A stretch of DNA of 64,000 nt from Hungatella sp. (GTDB lineage Bacteria; Bacillota; Clostridia; Lachnospirales; Lachnospiraceae). The DNA is taken from positions 1 to 64,000 of the forward strand of contig WASS01000020.1 in NCBI GenBank assembly GCA_009712635.1, written 5' to 3'. Positions 28,534-37,370 of the stretch are shown one piece after another (the stretch's first letter is position 1; every line of letters begins with the position of its first letter). A program made the translations under genes and the position numbers. The notes beneath the pieces were generated by a model that was not told the origin of the DNA, did no database searches, and saw nothing but the letters and a program-made list of their open reading frames with translations.

Positions 28534-30822
28534 ATGAGTATTTATGATACATTAAATTCTATGCAGAAAGAGGCGGTACTTCAAACGGAGGGACCGCTTC
28601 TTGTGCTGGCAGGAGCGGGCTCTGGTAAGACCAGAGTTCTTACGCACAGGATTGCCTATTTAATAGAAGAAAAGGGTGTGAATCCCTGGAACATACTTGC
28701 TATAACATTTACCAATAAAGCTGCAGGAGAAATGAGAGAACGTGTGGATCGTCTGGTAGGATTTGGAGCAGACAGTATCTGGGTTTCCACATTTCATTCT
28801 TCCTGTGTGCGTATCTTAAGAAGGCATATAGAAAGTCTTGGATATACTACTAATTTTACCATATACGATTCAGATGACCAGAAGACTCTGATGCGGCATG
28901 TTTTAAAAAAGCTTGATATAGATCCCAAGGTATATAAAGATCGTGCGATGCTGGGGCTGATTTCCACAGCCAAGAATGAGTTGATAAGTGCGGCGGAGTT
29001 TGAACTCAACTCTTCCGGCGATTTCCGCCAGAAGAAAGCAGCTTCTGTGTACAAAGAGTACCAAAGTGAGTTAAAGAAGAATAATGCACTGGACTTTGAT
29101 GATCTGATTATGAAGACTGTGGAGTTGTTTCAGAATAACCCGGAAGTCTTAAACTACTATCAGGAGCGTTTCCGCTACATTATGGTAGACGAGTATCAGG
29201 ACACCAATACGGCTCAGTTCCGTTTAATCAGTCTGCTTGCGGGAAAATATAAGAATCTTTGTGTTGTGGGCGATGACGATCAGTCCATCTATAAGTTCCG
29301 TGGTGCCAATATCGAGAACATTTTAAACTTTGAAAAATCTTATACTGGCGCAAAGGTAATTAAACTGGAACAAAATTACCGCTCCAGCCAGAATATTTTA
29401 CAGGCTGCCAATGAGGTAATTCGTCACAACAGAGGCCGAAAGGATAAAACCTTATGGACGTCCAATGAAGAAGGTCCCATGGTTCAGTTTAAGCAGTTTG
29501 AAAATGCAACGGAGGAGGCGGATGCCATTGTCCGTGACATATTAAACAGTTCATCTGACTACCAGGACTGTGCCGTTTTATACCGTACCAATGCCCAGTC
29601 CCGTCTGATCGAGGAAAAATGCCTTCAGCATAATGTCCCATACCGTATGGTGGGTGGTGTTAATTTCTATCAGAGAAAAGAGATCAAAGACATTTTAGCT
29701 TATTTAAAAACAATCGCAAACGGCAGAGATGACTTATCTGTCTTAAGAGTGATTAATGTTCCCAAAAGGGGAATCGGGGCAACCAGTATCGGAAAGGTCC
29801 AGGCATTTGCTTCCGAACGTGGAATGGGTATCTACGATGCATTCTGCAGGGCAAAAGCCGTACCGGGACTTGGAAAAACAGCGGATAAAGTTCTTGGATT
29901 TACGGAAAAGATAGAAGATTTCAGGGATCGGCTGACGGAAGAAACCTACAGCATTCATGAACTGATTGAAGATATTCTTGATGAAACCGGCTATCAGAAG
30001 GAACTGGAAGCAGAGGGAGAGATTGAATATCAGACCCGACTGGAGAATATAGAAGAGTTGATTAATAAAGCAGTCAGCTTTGAAGGCGAGCATGAGCATC
30101 CGGAATTAAGTGAGTTTCTGGAAGAGGTTGCTCTTGTTGCCGATGTAGACCGAATGGATGAATCAGAAAACCGTGTAACGCTTATGACACTTCACAGCGC
30201 CAAGGGACTTGAATTCCCAAGAGTCTATTTAAGCGGTATGGAAGATGGTTTATTTCCCAGTATGATGTCTATTTCTTCCGATAATAAAGAAGATGTGGAA
30301 GAAGAACGGAGACTCTGCTACGTTGGTATTACCAGGGCTCAGAAGTTTCTTATGATGACTGGCGCAAGACAGCGTATGGTAAATGGTGAAACCAGATATT
30401 CTAAGATCAGTCGGTTTGTGGAAGAAATTCCAGCGGAATTATTGGACTCCAGCAGACTGGAACAAAGACTTTCTTCCAGAGCCCAGTCCGATTTTGACGA
30501 CAGCGGTCTTCCATGGGGAAATAGCGGGGCAGCAGGACGGACAGCTGGTGTCAGCAGCTTTGGACCAGGCAGCAACGCATATGCGTCAAAAACGTCAAAG
30601 CCTGCAACAACTCCTGGATTCGGAAAAGCATTTACGATTGAAAAACCGCTTTCTCTTGGTTATAAAGAGGGAGACCGGGTCAGTCACATCAAATTCGGAA
30701 TTGGTGAGGTAAAGGAAATCAAGGATGGTGGAAGAGATTTCGAAGTAACGGTTCACTTTGACCAGGCAGGTGTGAAAAAAATGTTTGCCTCATTTGCAAA
30801 ACTGAAGCTTGTGAGAGAATAA
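28534..30822 (+). CDS. pcrA: ATP-dependent DNA helicase PcrA (UvrD/Rep superfamily 1A)
   Basis: 762 residues. N-terminal Q motif and Walker A: LNSMQKEAVLQTEGPLLVLAGAGSGKT region (residues 6-32), motif II DEYQDTN, motif III DDQSIYKFRGA, motif IV LEQNYRSS, motif V LMTLHSAKGLEF, motif VI VGITRAQ. The C-terminus carries the PcrA-specific Tudor-like domain (about 705-760; GDRVSHIKFGIGEVKEI) that contacts RNA polymerase. It unwinds DNA in nucleotide-excision repair and removes recombinase or RNA polymerase blocks. Long SD-ATG spacing after the tandem repeat. Confidence 0.97.
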   Translation: MSIYDTLNSMQKEAVLQTEGPLLVLAGAGSGKTRVLTHRIAYLIEEKGVNPWNILAITFTNKAAGEMRERVDRLVGFGADSIWVSTFHSSCVRILRRHIESLGYTTNFTIYDSDDQKTLMRHVLKKLDIDPKVYKDRAMLGLISTAKNELISAAEFELNSSGDFRQKKAASVYKEYQSELKKNNALDFDDLIMKTVELFQNNPEVLNYYQERFRYIMVDEYQDTNTAQFRLISLLAGKYKNLCVVGDDDQSIYKFRGANIENILNFEKSYTGAKVIKLEQNYRSSQNILQAANEVIRHNRGRKDKTLWTSNEEGPMVQFKQFENATEEADAIVRDILNSSSDYQDCAVLYRTNAQSRLIEEKCLQHNVPYRMVGGVNFYQRKEIKDILAYLKTIANGRDDLSVLRVINVPKRGIGATSIGKVQAFASERGMGIYDAFCRAKAVPGLGKTADKVLGFTEKIEDFRDRLTEETYSIHELIEDILDETGYQKELEAEGEIEYQTRLENIEELINKAVSFEGEHEHPELSEFLEEVALVADVDRMDESENRVTLMTLHSAKGLEFPRVYLSGMEDGLFPSMMSISSDNKEDVEEERRLCYVGITRAQKFLMMTGARQRMVNGETRYSKISRFVEEIPAELLDSSRLEQRLSSRAQSDFDDSGLPWGNSGAAGRTAGVSSFGPGSNAYASKTSKPATTPGFGKAFTIEKPLSLGYKEGDRVSHIKFGIGEVKEIKDGGRDFEVTVHFDQAGVKKMFASFAKLKLVRE

Positions 30823-30883
30823 TTTAAATTACATAAAATTTTAAAAAAAACCAAAAACCATAGTAAAAAAGGCAATATAATGG

Positions 30884-30889
30884 TATAAT
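30884..30889 (+). promoter_or_regulatory. Putative -10 box before the acidic membrane protein gene
   Basis: TATAAT in an A-rich stretch 80 bases before the ATG at 30969; the -35 region is not consensus. Confidence 0.35.
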
Positions 30890-30968
30890 AACTGCTACAG
30901 GCAAAGAGAGAAATCTATGCCGTAAAGGATATGAATGAAAGCAGGGCTCTCAGAAAGGACGTGGAGAC

Positions 30969-31262
30969 ATGAACAGATTTGATGCAATGAGCAAAGAAGC
31001 TATGAGCAAACTGGAAGATCTTATGAACTCAAGCAGAGTGAATGAATTGCTTCATAAAAGAGAACAGGAAGAAAAGAAGAAAAACTGTATCCTCTGGATA
31101 CTCGCGATCATAGGCGCAGTAGCGGCAGTAGCTGGAATTGCTTACACCGTATATCGTTTCTTTACTCCGGATTATCTGGAAGATTTTGAAGACGATTTTG
31201 ATGATGATTTCGACGATGATTTCTTTGAGGATGAAAAGTCGGAAGCTAGTTCCGAAGAATAA
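30969..31262 (+). CDS. Small single-span membrane protein with Asp-rich tail
   Basis: 97 residues: a helical N-terminal part (about 1-38, ending in a KREQEEKKKN charged run), one membrane helix (about 41-62, ILWILAIIGAVAAVAGIAYTVY) and an extremely acidic C-terminal tail with FEDDFDDDFDDDFFEDE. The positive-inside run before the helix suggests N-terminus in, acidic tail outside, though both topologies are possible. Homologues of this small protein are recalled from Lachnospiraceae but no function is known. RBS GAAAGGACG precedes ATG. Terminator follows. Confidence 0.75.
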   Translation: MNRFDAMSKEAMSKLEDLMNSSRVNELLHKREQEEKKKNCILWILAIIGAVAAVAGIAYTVYRFFTPDYLEDFEDDFDDDFDDDFFEDEKSEASSEE

Positions 31263-31280
31263 AATCTGGCATTAAAAGGA

Positions 31281-31314
31281 GAGCGTGCCTCAGAAAGTGA
31301 GACACGCTCTTTTA
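31281..31314 (+). terminator. Terminator after the acidic membrane protein gene
   Basis: GAGCGTG-c-CTCA (31281-31292) pairs with TGAG-a-CACGCTC (to 31309), followed by TTTT. Confidence 0.85.
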
Positions 31315-31371
31315 CATGACAGAATATATAATTTAAATGAAAATTTAAGAGAATAAAAGGAGTCAGCATAA

Positions 31372-32733
31372 GTGAAAAAGGGTGAGATATACGAAGGTAC
31401 AATCGGACGGTTTGAATTTCCTGATAAAGGTATGATAGAACTACCGGAAGGAAGAATTGGTGTAAAGCACGCACTTCCCGGACAGAAATTGAAAGTGATG
31501 ATTAATAAAAAAAGAGGAGGGAAATGCGAAGGCCGGATTCTTGAGGTTTTAGAGAAATCCCCTCTTGAATACGCAAAAGATCCCTGCCCTCATTTTGGAA
31601 TCTGCGGGGGCTGCACCTATCAGACCATTCCTTACGAAGAACAGTTAAAGATTAAGGAGCAGCAGGTGAAATCCCTGTTAGATGGTGTTGTGACAGGTGA
31701 TTTTATATTTGAAGGAATTAAACCGAGCCCGACTGAGGATGAATATCGTAATAAGATGGAGTTTTCCTTTGGAGATGAATATAAGGATGGTCCTCTTTCT
31801 CTTGGAATGCATAAAAGAGGAAGCTTTTATGATGTGGTGACGACGACAGAATGTAAGATTGTGGATACAGATTTTTGTGATATTTTAAAGGCGGCTAAGG
31901 ATTATTTTGAAGACTTAGGGGTTGGGTTTTATAAGAAGATGCAGCATACCGGATATCTGCGTCATCTTCTGGTGCGCAGAGCGGTGAAAACAGGAGAAAT
32001 TCTGGTTGATCTTGTTACTACGACTCAGGAGGAGCTAGATTTAAAGCCGTTTGCTGATGCGCTGCTTAACTTGAAACTGAATGGAAAAATTGTTGGAATT
32101 CTTCATACATTAAATGACAGTCTGGCTGATGTGGTTAAGAGTGACCGGACGGATATTTTATATGGACAGGATTATTTTTATGAGGAATTGCTTGGACTGA
32201 AGTTTAAGATTTCACCGTTTTCCTTCTTTCAGACTAATTCGCTGGGGGCGGAAGTCCTGTATGAAACCACAAGAGGGTATGTGGGAGAGACAAAGGATAA
32301 GGTGGTTTTTGATTTATATAGCGGTACTGGAACCATTGCCCAGATTATTGCACCTGTTGCGAAAAAAGTGGTGGGTGTGGAGATTGTAGAAGAGGCAGTG
32401 GAAGCGGCAAGAGAGAATGCTGCAAGAAATGGTCTGGATAACTGCGAGTTTATAGCGGGGGATGTTTTGAAGGTAATTGATGAACTGGAAGATAAGCCGG
32501 ATCTTATTATTCTGGATCCGCCCAGGGATGGGATTCATCCCAAGGCGTTGGGGAAGATTATCGACTTTGGGGTGGACAGGCTGGTTTATGTGTCTTGTAA
32601 GCCGACTAGTCTGGTGAGAGATTTGGAAGTGCTTCAGATGAGAGGGTATGAGGTGGTTAAGGTGTGTTGTGTGGACATGTTTCCTTCAACGGCAAACGTT
32701 GAAACCGTGGTGTTACTTGATAGGAAAGCGTAA
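31372..32733 (+). CDS. rlmD: 23S rRNA (uracil-C5)-methyltransferase, RlmD/RumA family
   Basis: 453 residues with a GTG start at 31372, AAAGGAG upstream. N-terminal TRAM-like RNA-binding domain (about 1-65, GEIYEGTIGRFEFPDKGMIEL), iron-sulfur cluster motif CPHFGICGGC (about 66-75) and a fourth Cys in TTECKIVD, then the SAM-binding methyltransferase domain (DLYSGTGTIAQIIA; EIVEEAVEAARENA; ILDPPRDGIHPKA) with the catalytic Cys in VYVSCKPTSLVRD. It methylates a uridine (U747 and/or U1939 type) in 23S rRNA using SAM. Firmicutes often use one enzyme for both positions. Confidence 0.93.
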   Translation: MKKGEIYEGTIGRFEFPDKGMIELPEGRIGVKHALPGQKLKVMINKKRGGKCEGRILEVLEKSPLEYAKDPCPHFGICGGCTYQTIPYEEQLKIKEQQVKSLLDGVVTGDFIFEGIKPSPTEDEYRNKMEFSFGDEYKDGPLSLGMHKRGSFYDVVTTTECKIVDTDFCDILKAAKDYFEDLGVGFYKKMQHTGYLRHLLVRRAVKTGEILVDLVTTTQEELDLKPFADALLNLKLNGKIVGILHTLNDSLADVVKSDRTDILYGQDYFYEELLGLKFKISPFSFFQTNSLGAEVLYETTRGYVGETKDKVVFDLYSGTGTIAQIIAPVAKKVVGVEIVEEAVEAARENAARNGLDNCEFIAGDVLKVIDELEDKPDLIILDPPRDGIHPKALGKIIDFGVDRLVYVSCKPTSLVRDLEVLQMRGYEVVKVCCVDMFPSTANVETVVLLDRKA

Positions 32734-32884
32734 TAAATCAAATTTTTTTTGAGATTCTGTAAAAGAAATAAGCATATGCTTTCATGGTAGTTTTAAATTC
32801 AATATATTTCAGATTTGTATTTGTCAGATAAGTATTTAAATATTTGGGCTTAAAGATAAATTAGAATTTATGGGAAAGGTAAAT

Positions 32885-33055
32885 ATGAAAAAATTAGCAT
32901 CGGTAGTAAGTATAGTTTTAGCAATAATATGTTTAATTGCTGCAATAATGAATTTTAGAAATAGTGATATACTTATGGAGATTGCCTATATTTTTTTCAC
33001 ATTAATGTTTTTGATTTTTGGTGTGAAAGGTGTGAATAGGAAGAAGGACAGCTAA
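32885..33055 (+). CDS. Small hydrophobic membrane protein
   Basis: 56 residues from ATG 32885 (GGAAAGGT upstream); an ATG 15 bases earlier is possible but has no ribosome site. Two hydrophobic stretches (about 5-22 and 30-46) joined by NFRNSDI, with a basic end (VKGVNRKKDS). No family recognised. Confidence 0.55.
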   Translation: MKKLASVVSIVLAIICLIAAIMNFRNSDILMEIAYIFFTLMFLIFGVKGVNRKKDS

Positions 33056-33326
33056 CATACCGAAGCCAGATTGGTATGACAATGTCTCAAATTAATTAAT
33101 GTACAAGGATTTTCGATATTTGATATACTTCAAATTGCGGGCGATGACAACCATTTGACAACCAAATTTCTGGAGTTTCAAATGGAAGCCGCCTCTTCAA
33201 AGATATCAACGCTACGTGATGAATATAAAAGGAGCCCATGTTAGAGCTCCTTTAGGTCACGGACGTCTCAAGTTCAGTGGTACAACCACTAAATATAATT
33301 ATTAATAATTAGTTTTTCAGGAACAA
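33056..33326. other. Intergenic region with the glyS terminator and a possible gene remnant
   Basis: The hairpin AAAGGAGC (33228-33235) / GCTCCTTT (33246-33253) followed on the minus strand by TTTATATTC ends glyS transcription. Upstream, bases about 33165-33245 read on the plus strand as KFLEFQMEAASSKISTLRD before a stop, with no start codon, which looks like the 3' scrap of a deleted gene. No match is claimed. Confidence 0.5.
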
Positions 33327-34700
33327 TTATTTTTCCAGTTGCGTAAATAAATAACCAGGGAGATTTTCAATTGAAATAGTTTCTTGTTCCATAGTATCGC
33401 GATGACGAACAGTTACTAAATTATTTTCGATTGTATTATCATCTATTGTAATTGCAAAGGGGATTCCAATAGCATCTCCGCGTCTGTATCGTTTGCCGAT
33501 GCTACCGGATTCATCATAACTTACCATCATCATCTTCTGTAATATATGATAGATTTCAGTAGCTTGATTTGAATGTTTCTTTTTTATTAAAGGCAATATA
33601 TTGGCTTTAATAGGAGCTAGTTTAGGAGCAATATTTAATACAATTCTTGTGTCGTTTTCAGCAATTTCTTCTTCATGTAAGTTTTCGAATAATAAAGCCA
33701 GAAATATACGATCCAGCCCATAGGTTGATTCAATAATATATGGAATGTATTTCTCGCCTGTTATCTCATCATAATAGTCCATTGGTTTTCTAGAATATTG
33801 CTGATGCCTTGTTAAATCAAAATCAGTTCGATTATGCGTCCCATTAATTTCGCTCCATCCGAATGGAAATAAGTATTCAATGTCGCAGGCTTCTTTAGCA
33901 TAATGAGCAAGCTTTTCATGGTTATGAAATCTTAGATTTTCTTGGGAGAGACCTAAATATTCAAAGAAACGAATACCATAATTTTTATAAAACTCATAAG
34001 TTTCGCTATCTGTTCCATGCTTACAAAAAGTCTGAAATTCCATTTGCTCAAACTCAATTGTTCGGAAAGTAAAATTACCAGGAGTTATTTCATTACGAAA
34101 TGCTTTACCAATCTGTCCAATGGAAAAAGGTAATTTTGCACGCATTGTTCTAAGGACATTTAAATAATTGACATATTCACCTTGGGCATTTTCTGGTCTT
34201 AAATAAATTGTATTTGAATTGTCTTGTGTAACGCCCCTTTGAGTTGCAAACATTAAATTGAATTGTCTAATGTCTGTAAAATCGGATTTTCCGCACTTTG
34301 GACAAGGGACTTTGTGTTCGCGAATATAAATCATCATTTCTTCTTGTGACATGGAATCAGCATTCATAGTGGAGTTATACTCATTTATTAAGTTATCTGC
34401 TCTATGCCTCGTATTACAACCTTTGCAATCCAATAATGGATCTGTAAATCCAGCCAAGTGACCACTAGCCTCCCAGACTGTCGGATTCATTAAAATATCT
34501 GAATCAAGTTCATAGCTATTTTCTCTCGATTGAATGAAATAATATCTCCAGGCATCTTTAATGTTATTTTTTAACCGTGTACCAAGCGGACCATAATCCC
34601 ATGTGTTAGCCAATCCACCATATAGTTCACTACCTTGAAATATAAAACCATACTGATTACAATATCTTATTAATTCATCCATTTCAAACTTTCTTTTCAT
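33327..34700 (-). CDS. glyS: Glycyl-tRNA synthetase, dimeric (eukaryote/archaea-like) type
   Basis: 457 residues, class II synthetase charging tRNA-Gly. N-terminal catalytic part (FEMDELIRYCNQYGFIFQGSELYGG), a Cys4 zinc site made by CKGCNTRH and CPKCGKSD (about 94 and 137), motif 2 region FRNEITPGNFTFRTIEFEQMEFQ (about 200-222), motif 3 STYGLDRIFLALL, and an anticodon-binding C-terminal domain (IAPKLAPIKANILPL; GIPFAITIDD). ATG 34700 after AAAGGAGG. The upstream T-box makes expression respond to uncharged tRNA-Gly. Confidence 0.96.
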   Translation of the reverse strand: MKRKFEMDELIRYCNQYGFIFQGSELYGGLANTWDYGPLGTRLKNNIKDAWRYYFIQSRENSYELDSDILMNPTVWEASGHLAGFTDPLLDCKGCNTRHRADNLINEYNSTMNADSMSQEEMMIYIREHKVPCPKCGKSDFTDIRQFNLMFATQRGVTQDNSNTIYLRPENAQGEYVNYLNVLRTMRAKLPFSIGQIGKAFRNEITPGNFTFRTIEFEQMEFQTFCKHGTDSETYEFYKNYGIRFFEYLGLSQENLRFHNHEKLAHYAKEACDIEYLFPFGWSEINGTHNRTDFDLTRHQQYSRKPMDYYDEITGEKYIPYIIESTYGLDRIFLALLFENLHEEEIAENDTRIVLNIAPKLAPIKANILPLIKKKHSNQATEIYHILQKMMMVSYDESGSIGKRYRRGDAIGIPFAITIDDNTIENNLVTVRHRDTMEQETISIENLPGYLFTQLEK

Positions 34701-34736
34701 TGAAAATAACCTCCTTTTATTTTTATTAAAAACGCA

Positions 34737-35012
34737 TTAAAAAAGCCCCAAACATATAAAAATATGCTTAGGGCGATTATCTCCGCGGTTCCACCTAAAT
34801 TCAGATATAGTATCTGCACTTTATCGATACGGATTAACTGGTAATCTTATATCGAATTCTTTTTAACGGTAGAATAATCCGGCGGTAGCTACTAAATTCA
34901 CTCCGCTGCTCCAAGACGCCTTCCATGCTATTATCATAGGAATTCACACCGGCCATTCCCTCTCTGAAATCAAAATCACATGTACTATTTCTTTTCATTG
35001 CATTTAAATATT
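34737..35012 (-). ncRNA. T-box riboswitch (Gly specifier) upstream of glyS
   Basis: On the minus strand the canonical T-box core GGTGGAACCGCGG is at 34796-34783. It is followed by a terminator, GCCCTAAGCATA / TATGTTTGGGGC, then a run of Ts (34774-34737). Stem I contains a bulged loop between GGAAT and ATTCC with the specifier triplet GGC (Gly) at 34954-34952. Uncharged tRNA-Gly pairing at specifier and T-box would favour the antiterminator. All hallmark elements are present and in order. Confidence 0.95.
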
Positions 35013-35018
35013 TGTTTT

Positions 35019-35047
35019 ATCCTAACACCAAACAAATAAATTATCAA
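35019..35047 (-). promoter_or_regulatory. Promoter of the T-box/glyS transcript
   Basis: On the minus strand: -35 TTGATA (35047-35042), spacer 17, -10 TAGGAT (35024-35019), just before the T-box leader. Confidence 0.75.
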
Positions 35048-35089
35048 GGTTTTTTTGCAAATTTATAAGAATGGTAATAATACAAGTAC

Positions 35090-35332
35090 TTATTTATTTT
35101 TTCTCCTCACCGAATCAATTAAATCATTTGCCTTCTCAGCAATCGATTCTTTGATATCCTCACTGATTTGTACGGATTTCTCCATAGTCTCCTCAACCTT
35201 CCCTCTGGTTTCGCCGGCAAGATTTTGCAATTTACCACTCAGTTCCATCTGCTCAGAATCCATAGCTTTTCCAATATTTTCTTTGATAGTACCTACGACT
35301 TTATCCGTTTTACTTATGATTGAATCATTCAT
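35090..35332 (-). CDS. CsbD-family stress protein
   Basis: 80 residues, strongly helical and charged. The family pattern KVVGTIKENIGKAMDSEQMELSGKLQ then NLAGETRGKVEE is clear (CsbD, YjbJ-like; extended at the C-terminus by an amphipathic helix). These small proteins are induced in general stress. It lies 23 bases behind the GlsB gene in the same direction, so both are probably one unit. Confidence 0.85.
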   Translation of the reverse strand: MNDSIISKTDKVVGTIKENIGKAMDSEQMELSGKLQNLAGETRGKVEETMEKSVQISEDIKESIAEKANDLIDSVRRKNK

Positions 35333-35355
35333 AAATTACGCCTCCACTCTTTATT

Positions 35356-35604
35356 TTATTTGTTGATTTTATTAAATATCCACAAAACAATTAATGAGCC
35401 TATAAAGGCAACCAAAAGACTCCAAAGATTAAAGCCGGAAATACCCGTTCCGCCTAGTAAACTCATAATGAATCCCCCGATAAGGCCACCAATAACGCCC
35501 ACTACAATATTTGCGAAAGCACCCATCCTTTTATCGTTACCAGTAACCATACTTGCGAGCCAGCCAGCAATAGCACCAATGATAATCCAACCAATAATTC
35601 CCAT
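35356..35604 (-). CDS. GlsB/YeaQ/YmgE family stress-response membrane protein
   Basis: 82 residues with three hydrophobic helices: MGIIGWIIIGAIAGWLASM, then NIVVGVIGGLIGGFIMSLLGG, then LLVAFIGSLIVLWIFNKI. This is the standard 80-residue transglycosylase-associated/YeaQ pattern. ATG follows AGGAGATT. Co-directional with CsbD. Confidence 0.92.
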   Translation of the reverse strand: MGIIGWIIIGAIAGWLASMVTGNDKRMGAFANIVVGVIGGLIGGFIMSLLGGTGISGFNLWSLLVAFIGSLIVLWIFNKINK

Positions 35605-36157
35605 AATAATCTCCTTACATAATTTATTTTTTAAATATAAACAAACAACCTATTTAAAGGCTGCCTGGATTACTTATATGAACAAATATATTAATAAGCC
35701 GGTAAGCGGTTTGGGGACAACTCTTAAGTCCATAGAGCAATTTTATGAGTTACTGCCATAGTAATGCCTCATTTTTTATTATTGTTCTATAAAAGAAGGA
35801 AAATATGCATTATATTAATGGTAAAGTCCTATATTTTTGAGTGAAATGAAATTAGAGAGAAAGGATATATGGGAGAATTTACTGAATTGTTTTAAGAATC
35901 GTGATATAATTATTTTATGAGCACTTAAAGGACTCTGATTAAGTTTTAGAGGAAGAAATACAAATATACCATAAGAAAGAAAATTTTGTTACAGTTAATA
36001 CATTGCTGTTGTTATCTCGTTTAGATTAATATTCTTCTGATAAATCGCTTGGTTTTTAAAAACGGAATTCTTCTTTATTATATTCTAGAGTAAATTCCTT
36101 AGAATCAAAAAAAAATTAGATTACATAGATGCGGAGTGGCTATGAAAGGATAATACT
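35605..36157. other. 553-base AT-rich region with no clear gene
   Basis: AT-rich. Around 35674-35761 a short plus-strand reading MNKYINKPVSGLGTTLKSI...ELLP ends in a stop and might be a remnant, but it has no ribosome site and no known relatives. The remainder (35762-36157) shows no hairpin or consensus promoter that I trust; the leader of the GTG-start gene at 36158 is here. Confidence 0.3.
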
Positions 36158-36652
36158 GTGGATAGAATTAGTGTTAGAAAAGGTTTATCACCTCATATGG
36201 GTAATATAGAACATTTAGCAATATATGTTAACGAAAAAAGATTGGATGAATATCTGGCTGAACGGATTAGTAAAGATTATCTTGGGCTGATTCCGGCATG
36301 GTTGGACTATTATGATGGCAGTTATGCTCCAAGCATTAGAGAAAAGGAATATGTCTGGGAGCAAACTCAATTATGTTATGATACAAGAGTACTACCTGTG
36401 TTACTATGTCCTGATGATTTTGATTTTAGCTGTACAATTGTAATTGTGGAGGTAACAGATAAGGGAGAATTAGTGCATTGGAACAGGTTTGGCATAGATT
36501 GTACAGAATTTGAGCCTGGAGAGGATATATTTCCCCAATATATTGGTAAAAATCAAAAATGGTTTGATGACATAGGTCCATTTGTATTTAAAAAGTCGGA
36601 GTATCAGCAGTGCATAAAATCATTTTGTACTTCTTTTGGTACTGATAATTAA
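36158..36652 (+). CDS. Hypothetical protein, 164 aa
   Basis: GTG start with AAAGGA 8 bases upstream. An acidic, soluble, Trp/Tyr-rich protein (LAERISKDYLGLIPAWLDYYDGSYAP; DDFDFSCTIVIVEVTDKGELVHWNRFG; PFVFKKSEYQQCIKSF). Size, acidity and isolated location in AT-rich sequence resemble immunity-type proteins of polymorphic toxin systems, but I recognise no specific family. No toxin gene is adjacent. Confidence 0.7.
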   Translation: MDRISVRKGLSPHMGNIEHLAIYVNEKRLDEYLAERISKDYLGLIPAWLDYYDGSYAPSIREKEYVWEQTQLCYDTRVLPVLLCPDDFDFSCTIVIVEVTDKGELVHWNRFGIDCTEFEPGEDIFPQYIGKNQKWFDDIGPFVFKKSEYQQCIKSFCTSFGTDN

Positions 36653-36743
36653 GAAATAGAAAATTCAATATTGATATTGACATTATGAAATAAATACTTA
36701 GCTTTTGTAACTGAAAGATAAGTCGGAAGCTGTGGGGGACATC

Positions 36744-37061
36744 ATGCTAGAACAATTGATAGAAAAATATGGAGAAGATTTTTCATGGTTTGAGTTAACT
36801 GATAATAGCAATTTAAAGCAATCCCTTGAGAAGAGGTTGATAATTGAATTGGTGCCGGAACATGATTTATATAGTAAGGGTAAAAAAATAATTGCTGTTG
36901 CAAAGAACGAAAGAAATGATGATGTTTTATTTGGGGAGGGGCAAGAATTTTATATTATTCACTTGACTTTTTCGTCTGGAAATACCAATTTCCCCAAATA
37001 TAAAAAGGTCAAATGGGATGAAATCATTGCATTTTTAGAGAATGACTACCTATATGGTTAA
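36744..37061 (+). CDS. Hypothetical protein, 105 aa
   Basis: ATG 36744 lies 6 bases after GGGGG; an in-frame GTG at 36732 is inside that ribosome site. Soluble, acidic N-terminus (LEQLIEKYGEDFSWFELTD), central beta-rich part (KKIIAVAKNERNDDVLFGEGQEFYIIHLTFSS) and PKYKKVKWDEIIAFLENDY at the end. Like its neighbour, it has the look of an orphan immunity or SMI1/KNR4-type protein. Unassigned. Confidence 0.65.
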   Translation: MLEQLIEKYGEDFSWFELTDNSNLKQSLEKRLIIELVPEHDLYSKGKKIIAVAKNERNDDVLFGEGQEFYIIHLTFSSGNTNFPKYKKVKWDEIIAFLENDYLYG

Positions 37062-37226
37062 ATATCAAATTTCTGTTTAGCCTTTAAAGAATTATATCAT
37101 GTGTGTCTTATGCATTGAAGGCAGATGGGTTTCAGAGATACGTGGAAGCGATAAATGTGTTTAACTAATAGAAAAATGTGATACGTACGATTTGCAGTAT
37201 TTACAGATTTACAATATGACGCATAA

Positions 37227-37270
37227 ATGAAGTGTGCCTAAAAGTCGATTTTAGGCACACTTCATTTTAC
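37227..37270. terminator. Strong bidirectional terminator
   Basis: A perfect 17-bp stem, ATGAAGTGTGCCTAAAA (37227-37243) with TTTTAGGCACACTTCAT (37249-37265), 5-base loop, then TTTAC. It closes the small orphan gene unit. The rest of 37062-37370 has no gene. Confidence 0.85.
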
Positions 37271-37370
37271 AGTATACTATATTTTTAAATACAAGTCTAT
37301 ACTTTTTTCCAAATTATAGTAAAATTATCATGCTGGCAAACATAATGATTTAAGGATTGGAGGGAATCAA

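Noticed and set aside
33056-33326. Insertion sequence or attachment site next to glyS
   Set aside because: No terminal inverted repeats, transposase or duplicated target were seen.
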